Shown here: positions 14,729 to 21,090 of the stretch, one piece after another | Numbering within the stretch: the stretch's first letter is position 1 | Layout of the letters: the number at the start of each line of letters is the position of its first letter | Assembly: GCA_040003205.1 (NCBI GenBank) | Contig: JBDUDA010000018.1 | Span: forward strand, 1-22,917 | Direction: 5' to 3' | Length of the DNA: 22,917 bases | Source of the DNA: JALYIM01 sp040003205 | GTDB lineage: Bacteria; Acidobacteriota; Terriglobia; Terriglobales; Acidobacteriaceae | Notes under the pieces: generated by a model | Told to the model about the DNA's origin: nothing | Databases searched by the model: none | Seen by the model: only the letters and a program-made list of their open reading frames with translations | Program-made: the position numbers and the translations under genes

Positions 14729-15938
14729 AGAAACAAAATTCGAGTGGCACGCAGTAGTGCTCGCTCCATTCGGCAGAGACGCCCAGCTCATCAGCGAAGT
14801 GCTCAGTGGTTCGAAAATAATGGTTGAGCCTGTCACTTCGGCTGATGCGCTGGTGAATTGTGTGCAGGCTGGTGTTGATCTTGCAATTCTGACGGAAGAA
14901 GCGCTGGACGATGCGACGATATCATCATTGAGTCTCTGCATAGCGGGGCAACCCGCATGGTCAGATTTGCCTATTATTATCCTCACCGGTGGCGGAGTCA
15001 GCACTCCGCTCACAGAAATGGCAGTGAGGTCACGCGCCAAGCTAGGCAACGTCACTTTGCTGGAACGTCCGGTGCGTCCGGCTACTCTGCTCAGCATCGT
15101 TCGAACCGCGTTACGCGCACGTTCCCGCCAGTATGAGATTCGCGAGCATATCGAAGAGCACAAAAGAGCTCACGCTGCACAGCAACAAATTAACGACCAT
15201 TTGGAATCGCTGGTTGAGCAACGCACCACGGCGTTGAGAAGGCTGTCGGCTCAGCTGATGCGGGCGCAGGACGATGAACGCCGCCGTATGGCAAGAGAAT
15301 TACACGACGGACTTGGGCAATATCTGGCAGCGGCGCAGATTAATTTGACTCTATATTCCGATACCAATGGCAACGATACTTCCAACTTCCTTTCGGAAGC
15401 GCGCCGCCTGGTGACGGAATCGGTTTCCGGAATTCGCACGCTCTCCTATTTACTACATCCGCCCCTACTCGATGAGGCGGGATTTTATTCTGCCGCGCAG
15501 TGGTACGTAGATGGGTTTGCAAAGCGCAGCGGCATCAAAGTGGAGCTCAAACTTCCGCCAGAATTCGAGCGTATGCCGGACGCCGTCGAACTCGCGCTCT
15601 TTAGAGTTTTGCAGGAAGCATTAATCAATGTGCATCGTCACTCCGGAAGCAATCGAGTGGATGTTGACATTAAAAAAGTTGCCAGCGGCGATATCGGCGA
15701 AGTCGTAATGGAACTGAAAGACTACGGAAAGGGCATTTCGCAAAGCCTGCTTGATCGCTTTCAAAAAGCTGGCACTGGAGATGGCGTGGGGCTGGCGGGT
15801 ATCCGCGAACGAGTAAAAGAATTGGGTGGAGAACTTCTTCTGGAATCGAGCGATTTAGGCACTCTGTTGAGAGTCACCGTGCCTATCTCGAGGGGTTCGG
15901 TCTCCAGGCAGCAAAAGTCTCCACGGGTGAAGCCATAA
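14718..15938 (+). CDS. Pseudo-receiver plus HisKA_3 histidine kinase
   Basis: A 406-residue soluble kinase of the NarX/DesK type. Residues about 10-133 form a receiver-like domain in which the phosphoacceptor is Glu60 (DLAILTEEAL), the conserved Lys is Arg118 (LERPV), and no acidic pair is seen at the N terminus (VVLAPFGRD). A coiled coil (135-185) leads to HisKA_3 with His196 (RRRMARELHDGLGQ) and a HATPase with ALINVHRHS, DYGKGI and GVGLAGIRERVKELGG. ATG 14718 is preferred; 14682 would add 12 residues. The start overlaps the KaiC 3' end by 11 bp, so the two are co-translated. HisKA_3 kinases usually pair with NarL-type regulators, but none is in the window. Confidence 0.9.
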   Translation: METEETKFEWHAVVLAPFGRDAQLISEVLSGSKIMVEPVTSADALVNCVQAGVDLAILTEEALDDATISSLSLCIAGQPAWSDLPIIILTGGGVSTPLTEMAVRSRAKLGNVTLLERPVRPATLLSIVRTALRARSRQYEIREHIEEHKRAHAAQQQINDHLESLVEQRTTALRRLSAQLMRAQDDERRRMARELHDGLGQYLAAAQINLTLYSDTNGNDTSNFLSEARRLVTESVSGIRTLSYLLHPPLLDEAGFYSAAQWYVDGFAKRSGIKVELKLPPEFERMPDAVELALFRVLQEALINVHRHSGSNRVDVDIKKVASGDIGEVVMELKDYGKGISQSLLDRFQKAGTGDGVGLAGIRERVKELGGELLLESSDLGTLLRVTVPISRGSVSRQQKSPRVKP

Positions 15939-16011
15939 GCGCAGTCATCAGCTATTCCTCGCCTTACTGCTGCTCATAAATTCCTTGAATACGGCTGATA
16001 AGCTCTTCTGA

Positions 16012-16041
16012 TTGGCAGGTAGCGACATTAGACGTTATTAT
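16012..16041 (+). promoter_or_regulatory. Candidate sigma-70 promoter for glnA
   Basis: TTGGCA (16012-16017) and TATTAT (16036-16041) are separated by 18 bp and lie about 65 bp upstream of the glnA start. A small hairpin, AGGGA-CGGAAA-TCCCT (16056-16071), follows in the presumed leader. A sigma-54 match was considered and does not fit. Confidence 0.45.
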
Positions 16042-16106
16042 CCTACCCGCGTACAAGGGACGGAAATCCCTGCCTGTTACAGCCGCACTCAGATGCAAGG
16101 AGACTC

Positions 16107-17537
16107 ATGGCGAACGAACTGCGTAACTTTTTAGCGCTGTCGTATGACGAGTTGGAAGACCTTAATTTGCAGGCGAAAGAGCAGCGCAGTAAGCGCGTTG
16201 CGGCACATAAAATTCAAGAAGAACGGCTGAAATACCTAACAGACGAGAAAAGCATTAAAGCTGTGACCGTGCTCTTTAGCGATTTGGAAGGGCGTCTGCA
16301 CATGCTGGATTACGACAAGAAATTTCTGGTCAAGAATTCCGACAATCTGACGTTCGATGGCTCGTCCATTCGCGGATTTACGGCGCAGCGCGAGAGTGAT
16401 CTCCGCCTCGGCATTGATTGGGGCGCATTTTACTGGGCTCCGTCCGACTATTTCGGTTCCGGTAAAGTGCTGGTGTTTGGTGAAGTCATCGATAAAGGTG
16501 GAGCTTCTTACACTGCTGACATTCGAGGTGTGCTGAAGGGCTATGCAGAAAAGCTAAACAAGCAGCAAGGCTACACGCTGAATGCGGCCAATGAGATTGA
16601 AGGATTTCTTTTTCAAGGCCCCGACGCCGAGCAGCGTTATCACGAAACCGGCAAATTCGATTATGTGAATACCGGCGGATATTACCATTCGCTTCCAGGG
16701 GATCCGTTACGCACCTTTATTGATACGACGGCCGAAGTGCAGCGCGCAATGGGGTTCCAGAACGAGAAAGACCATCCTGAAGTTGCGCCTTCACAATTCG
16801 AAATTAACTACAGTTACGGAGAAGTCGTGGCTGCGGCCGACCAGATTCAGCTATACAAGCTAATTTGCCGTCAGGTTGCCACCAAGATGGGGCTGACGGC
16901 GTCGTTTTTGCCGAAACCCGTAGTCGGAGTCAACGGCAACGGCATGCATACCAACGTTTCCATCAGCAAAGGCGGCAAAAATCTCTTCTGGGATCCCAAG
17001 GGCGAAGAGAAACTCAGCAAGTTGGGATGGTCGTTCACCGATCGCATCCTCACTCACGGTAACGATATTTGTTTGTTGCTGAATGCGAGCGTGAACGCTT
17101 ATCGGCGCCTTGATCCGCACTTCGAGGCTCCCAATCAGATCAAGGCCTCAGCCACGGATCGCGGCTCCATGGTGCGAATTCCAATCGGAAACGAAAAAAG
17201 CATGCGGGTAGAAGTACGTTCGGTGGGCCCTGACGCGAATCCTTACTTGGTTCTATACTCCGTTTTCCGGAGCGGCCTTGATGGAGACACGGCGAAAATC
17301 AAGAACCTTCGCCAGGCAGAACGATACCTTCCGGACAATGTCTACACTGCACTCGATCACTTCAAGAAGTCTGAGTGGACAGATAAACTGCTCGGAGCAG
17401 ACGTGAAAGGTCGGTATGCGGACTTGAAGCAAGCAGCCGCTGACCGCTGCCCGCGACTATTAGGCACGTTCGTGAAGGCGCCCGAAGTGCAATATCACCA
17501 CGACGTCTACAACCAGTTTCTTTGGAACCTGTTTTAG
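16107..17537 (+). CDS. glnA: Glutamine synthetase, type I
   Basis: The 476-residue enzyme condenses glutamate and ammonium with ATP to glutamine. Active-site signatures are present: DGSSIRGF (84-91), NEIEGF with metal ligands Glu163 and Glu165, HPEVAPSQFE (223-232), VNGNGMHTNVS with His281, RGSMVRIP (352-359) and RVEVRSVGPDANPYL (367-381). The first 45 residues are a charged helical extension before the beta-grasp part, longer than the short N terminus of enteric GlnA. The adenylylation-loop motif NLYDLPPEE of enteric enzymes is replaced by NLRQAERYLPDN, so classical GlnE control at that Tyr is doubtful. The Shine-Dalgarno AAGGAG is well placed. It is monocistronic, bounded by a promoter candidate and a terminator. 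Confidence 0.95.
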   Translation: MANELRNFLALSYDELEDLNLQAKEQRSKRVAAHKIQEERLKYLTDEKSIKAVTVLFSDLEGRLHMLDYDKKFLVKNSDNLTFDGSSIRGFTAQRESDLRLGIDWGAFYWAPSDYFGSGKVLVFGEVIDKGGASYTADIRGVLKGYAEKLNKQQGYTLNAANEIEGFLFQGPDAEQRYHETGKFDYVNTGGYYHSLPGDPLRTFIDTTAEVQRAMGFQNEKDHPEVAPSQFEINYSYGEVVAAADQIQLYKLICRQVATKMGLTASFLPKPVVGVNGNGMHTNVSISKGGKNLFWDPKGEEKLSKLGWSFTDRILTHGNDICLLLNASVNAYRRLDPHFEAPNQIKASATDRGSMVRIPIGNEKSMRVEVRSVGPDANPYLVLYSVFRSGLDGDTAKIKNLRQAERYLPDNVYTALDHFKKSEWTDKLLGADVKGRYADLKQAAADRCPRLLGTFVKAPEVQYHHDVYNQFLWNLF

Positions 17538-17578
17538 AAAGAGTCGAAGCATCTTTCAAGCAAATAGTCTAAAAATGA

Positions 17579-17610
17579 AGCGCGCTGGCCCTCGGTCAGC
17601 GCGCTTTTAT
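17579..17610 (+). terminator. Terminator between glnA and hom
   Basis: A perfect 9-bp stem, AGCGCGCTG and CAGCGCGCT, is followed by TTTTATTT. It begins 42 bp after the glnA stop and 40 bp from the convergent hom stop. The opposite strand ends the stem with TTCATTTTT, so it can probably serve both genes. Confidence 0.88.
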
Positions 17611-17649
17611 TTGGGCTCTAAAAGCCAAGCGGCCCGCCCGATTTACCCG

Positions 17650-18948
17650 TCACAATACCGGGAGATGAAGACAAGGCTGCGTTAGAAAGTCCAACTGGTT
17701 TATCTCTCGCAGGGCATTTTGGACTTCTGAGAATTTGCAAGACTCGAGAGATATTACAAATGGCAGCTCCGATTTTGAATAGCCGGGCTTTTGCAGAACA
17801 GAATCGATGTTGATGTTGCAACGAGAGAGAATCGACGAGAGCGACGCAATAATGCCTGGACGGTCTTTTACTTTGAACCTGAGGTAATGGCGGGCAGTGA
17901 AGTCAATGGTGACGGCAGGATGACTCGTGCGCTCACCGCGGAGATTGTTGTCCGGAGTTCTTTTTGATCGGGCGATGGCGATGATGTCGGAAACAATGGC
18001 CACAGCTGTAGCGTTTCCACCCGCGCCATGACCGGCGAAAACGGTCTCGCCTCCAAATTTCCCCGTGGACATTACCAGGTTTTGACTGCCTTGCACCCGC
18101 GCCAGGGGAGAAGACTGGCCAATCAGCGCCGGTCCAACTGAGGCAAAGAGTTGAGCTCCTTCCAGGAGCGCCCATGAGATCTGTCGGATGGTACATCCCA
18201 GGTGTCGCGCATAGTCGAAATCGATGGTCTCGATGGGCCGTATGGAGTGACATGCAATCGCATCCGGTGCGACTTCGCTCCGTAATCCCACCCGCGCCAG
18301 TATTGCCAATTTGGCGCGAGCATCAATGCCGTCTACGTCGTCCGCGGGATCTTGCTCCGCGAAACCCAACTTCTGAGCCTGCGCGAGTGCGGTAGAGAAA
18401 GAAGCACCGGAGCCCTCGATTTCGCTGAGAATGTAATTGCAGGTTCCGTTGAGAATCCCGTAAATTTTAAAAAGTTCGTCGCCCGCCAAGCCTTCCTGTA
18501 AACCGGAAATGACCGGGATTCCACCTGCGACAGACGCTCCAAATGCGAGATGACAATTCATGCTGGTCGCGAGCGTTAACAAGTCGGTTCCAAAGTGTGC
18601 GATCAATTGCTTGTTCGCAGTGACTACGGACTTGCCAGAGTTCAATGCCTTGCGAATCCAACCTTCTGCCGGAGACAGCCCCCCTATGACCTCGACCAGC
18701 AAATCTACATCCGGAGACGAAAGAACTTCATCGATGTCATGGGTCCATCGAACGTCGGGGGACAACCAGTCAGATCGTTTGCGGGCCGCGCTGCGGTTGT
18801 AAACATGAGTGAGGCGGATGCCCCCAAGGTTTCGTTGGCAGAGAATTTTTGCTACCGAGCTTCCGACCGTTCCGAAACCTGCAATTGCAACGTTGCAGAC
18901 TTTAACGCGGCGCTCGATAGCGGGGAAGGCGGGAGAAGGGCTGTTCAT
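17650..18948 (-). CDS. hom: Homoserine dehydrogenase with ACT domain
   Basis: The 432-residue enzyme reduces aspartate semialdehyde to homoserine for threonine and methionine synthesis. The NAD(P) site is VAIAGFGTVGSSVA (20-33). The catalytic domain shows GILNGTCNYIL (164-174) and FAEQDPADDVDGIDARAKLA (Glu198, Asp209, Lys213). A C-terminal ACT domain starts near residue 356 (LRFKVKDRPGIIASLSSIL), the usual threonine-feedback module. The segment FEA(A/S)VAGGIP of the family reads FGASVAGGIP (135-144): a Gly replaces a strongly conserved Glu near the cation/substrate site. Shine-Dalgarno GGGAG is well placed. It begins 4 bp after the lysC stop, so the two form an operon. Confidence 0.93.
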   Translation of the reverse strand: MNSPSPAFPAIERRVKVCNVAIAGFGTVGSSVAKILCQRNLGGIRLTHVYNRSAARKRSDWLSPDVRWTHDIDEVLSSPDVDLLVEVIGGLSPAEGWIRKALNSGKSVVTANKQLIAHFGTDLLTLATSMNCHLAFGASVAGGIPVISGLQEGLAGDELFKIYGILNGTCNYILSEIEGSGASFSTALAQAQKLGFAEQDPADDVDGIDARAKLAILARVGLRSEVAPDAIACHSIRPIETIDFDYARHLGCTIRQISWALLEGAQLFASVGPALIGQSSPLARVQGSQNLVMSTGKFGGETVFAGHGAGGNATAVAIVSDIIAIARSKRTPDNNLRGERTSHPAVTIDFTARHYLRFKVKDRPGIIASLSSILSRCNINIDSVLQKPGYSKSELPFVISLESCKFSEVQNALREINQLDFLTQPCLHLPVL

Positions 18949-18952
18949 GTAA

Positions 18953-20500
18953 TTACTCCCGTTTTCGCGATGTGGGATTGGTAATTGGGTTGCCGCCAGA
19001 AGTGGAAGCAGCGGGTCTTTGAGCTTTCCGTCGATTGAGGTCCTGGTCGAAGCGAGAGTTTATGCTGCTGGGCTTTTGGTGCGATGCTTTTTTGGCAGAA
19101 ATTTCGACCTGGTGACCGGTTAGGCCTTTTGCCGATGACCGGTGATTTGGAAAAAACCGGGCATGCAGGTGGCGCACAGCTTTTGGCACGTCACTTTCGT
19201 GAATCACAAAGCTGATGTTTATTTCCGACGCGCCCTGCGAGATCATTCGAATATTGACGCCTGCATCGGCGATGGTGTTGAACACACTGGCTGCGACCCC
19301 GGCTTTACCGTGGATGTCTTCTCCGACAAGACACACAATTGCATGCTGGTCGTCGCGCGTCACCTCGGCGACCTCCTCGAGGTCGTCAATCAGGGCTTTT
19401 GGTAGGCGCTTGGTTTCCATGGTGAAAGACATGCTGACCTCGGAGATCGCCACAATGTCTACCGGGGAGCTGTGCTGGTCGAGCGCCTCGAACACCGAAC
19501 GAAGATATCCATGCGCCATTACTCCGCGGGATGCCACCACATTCACGATGCTGATTCCAGATTTTGCAGTGATGGCGCGGAAAGTGTCTCGTCCTCGGGG
19601 GGCACGCGCGGTAATGCGAGTGCCAGTGCTTTTGAGGTTTCGGGAATTCAGCACGTAAACCGGAATGTCTTTTTGGATCGCCGGCAACAGCGTTGCCGGA
19701 TGAAGCACCTTTGCGCCAAAGTACGCGAGCTCCGCAGCTTCGTTGAAACTGATTCTGCGGATAGTTCGAGCTTCCGGACACAGACGCGGATCTGTGGTCA
19801 TCATGCCTTCGACGTCGGTCCAGATTTCGATCCGCTCGGCGTCAAGCGCGGCTCCAAGGATCGCTGCGGACAAGTCGGACCCTCCGCGCCCGAGGGTCGT
19901 AGCAACACCGGATGCAGTCGCCGCGATGAAGCCTCCCAGTACGGGTACATGACCTTCGCTAATGTGCTTGCCGAGCTCCGCTCTCGTGCGTTCCCGCGTT
20001 TTATCCATGAGGGGCAGAGCGCGCGTGTGGGTACCGTCGGTCACGAGGCATTTGCGGGAATCCACCCAGACCGGTTTCAGGCCACGCATCACAAACGCCT
20101 CTGCCACCATTCGGCTCGACAACAACTCTCCGAAAGAAAGCAGGTAATCGGTGCTGTGGGGCGAGAGTTCACGGACCGCCGCCAGGCCACGCACGAAGTC
20201 GCTAATCTGAACGAACAGCTGATTGATGTGAAGCGCCAAATCTTTAGAGGCCGTCTCTCCAAGAAGCTCGTGTGCAGTCTCCAGGTGCCGAGCGCGGAGT
20301 GCCTCCAACAATTTCAGAGCGGAATCGATATCTCCCGCGGCGGCACTTTGACCTACCAGCACGAGGCTGTCCGTTACTTTCGCCATGGCGCTGACCACCA
20401 CCACGGGACTTAGCCTTGTTCGCGTGCGCACAATCTCAGCAACGCGTTCGATAGCTGCCGCGTCTTCGACGGACGTCCCGCCGAATTTCATGATTACCAT
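18953..20500 (-). CDS. lysC: Aspartate kinase
   Basis: The enzyme phosphorylates aspartate, the entry step to lysine, threonine and methionine. From the ATG at 20500 (MVIMKFGGTSVEDAA) it is 515 residues. Motifs: KFGGTSV at the N terminus, LGRGGSDLSA (ATP site), IEIWTDVEGMMTTDPR, and FGAKVLHPATLLPAI, followed by two ACT domains (about 315-385 and 390-455; KAGVAASVFNTIADAGVNIRMISQG). A GTG at 20524 would add eight residues. The family's ordinary end is near residue 453 (AVRHLHARFFP). The last 60 residues are basic, low-complexity and unlike a folded domain. A terminator-like hairpin lies 60 bp upstream of the start. It is the first gene of the lysC-hom operon. Confidence 0.94.
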   Translation of the reverse strand: MVIMKFGGTSVEDAAAIERVAEIVRTRTRLSPVVVVSAMAKVTDSLVLVGQSAAAGDIDSALKLLEALRARHLETAHELLGETASKDLALHINQLFVQISDFVRGLAAVRELSPHSTDYLLSFGELLSSRMVAEAFVMRGLKPVWVDSRKCLVTDGTHTRALPLMDKTRERTRAELGKHISEGHVPVLGGFIAATASGVATTLGRGGSDLSAAILGAALDAERIEIWTDVEGMMTTDPRLCPEARTIRRISFNEAAELAYFGAKVLHPATLLPAIQKDIPVYVLNSRNLKSTGTRITARAPRGRDTFRAITAKSGISIVNVVASRGVMAHGYLRSVFEALDQHSSPVDIVAISEVSMSFTMETKRLPKALIDDLEEVAEVTRDDQHAIVCLVGEDIHGKAGVAASVFNTIADAGVNIRMISQGASEINISFVIHESDVPKAVRHLHARFFPNHRSSAKGLTGHQVEISAKKASHQKPSSINSRFDQDLNRRKAQRPAASTSGGNPITNPTSRKRE

Positions 20501-20555
20501 GAAAACACCGTTAGCATCCTCCACTTCACGAGCTGTTTCGCCGAACTTACTTCAG

Positions 20556-20595
20556 AGAAAAACCCACTCGCCGATATTGCGCCGGCGGTGGGTTT
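20556..20595 (-). terminator. Terminator-like hairpin in the lysC leader
   Basis: On the minus strand, AAACCCAC-CGCCG pairs with CGGCG-A-GTGGGTTT (13 bp with one bulged base, 9-nt loop) and runs into TTTTTCTC. It lies about 60 bp upstream of the lysC ATG and no minus-strand gene precedes it, so it is better explained as a leader attenuator than as the end of another transcript. Confidence 0.6.
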
Positions 20596-20727
20596 AATTT
20601 GAGCCCATCTGGAATCGTCGCTCAAGTACCCGCGCGCCCGAAACATGTAATTCGTGTCCCCGGCGGAATGATCGATTGCATGACCGCAATGACTCTCTGG
20701 TAAGAGCGAAGCATTTCACAACAATAT

Positions 20728-20761
20728 ACCGGGTCACGCACCCCGGCTTTACCGGGTTTTT
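20728..20761 (+). promoter_or_regulatory. Candidate attenuator in the gltB leader
   Basis: CCCGG-CTTTA-CCGGG followed by five T residues is a terminator-like hairpin (20742-20761). The same CCCCGG can pair instead with the upstream CCGGGT (20729-20734), because TACCGGGT occurs on both sides of it. The two pairings are mutually exclusive, the layout expected of an antiterminator/terminator switch. It lies about 330 bp before the gltB start. Confidence 0.45.
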
Positions 20762-21090
20762 CGATTGCGCTGATTCAAAAAACAGCACGAAACGACATGG
20801 AGGCCTGAATGGGTGGCTCCGGAGACGTAAATCGGCGAAGGTTATGTACGCAAAGAAGCGTACTTCGGGCGTGTTGGAAAGAACCACTGCTCTTTTCATC
20901 GGCCTGAAGTATTCCAAGTAACTTCCCTTGAAATTTCCATCACCGTTATCGGAATTCTGAATTGTACTTTGCAAGGCCATACCGGGTACTAACAATATGG
21001 AAGTTTATCCCCAAACGTAAGGAAACTGGCCCTTGCACGCGACCTTCTACGGTTGCCATGCGGGGTGGCATCTCGCTCAATCTGGTCGCG

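Larger units (their letters stand above)
20525..21057. other. Divergent lysC-gltB intergenic region with leader structures
   Basis: No convincing gene. ORFs on both strands (20676-20921 plus, 20594-20995 minus) overlap each other and have no known motifs. The region holds two terminator-like hairpins (listed separately), the perfect hairpin GTACGC-AAAGAA-GCGTAC at 20846-20863, and TACCGGGT at 20727, 20750 and 20980. I could not match it to a known riboswitch class by eye, including lysine and glutamine types. Confidence 0.55.

Noticed and set aside
16010..16035. Possible sigma-54 promoter before glnA (TTGGCAGGTAGCGAC)
   Set aside because: The GG element is present but the required GC of the -12 element is not at the right spacing; the sigma-70 reading fits better.
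19472..20413. 313-residue plus-strand frame inside lysC
   Set aside because: It is antisense to a clearly conserved aspartate kinase and its translation (His/Arg/Cys-rich, no domains) is typical of a shadow frame.
20594..20995. 133-residue minus-strand frame in the lysC-gltB interval
   Set aside because: No domain, no Shine-Dalgarno, overlaps a plus-strand frame of equal quality and covers the predicted leader hairpins.
20600..21060. Lysine or glutamine riboswitch upstream of lysC or gltB
   Set aside because: I looked for the conserved core motifs on both strands and did not find a convincing match. A covariance-model search would be decisive.
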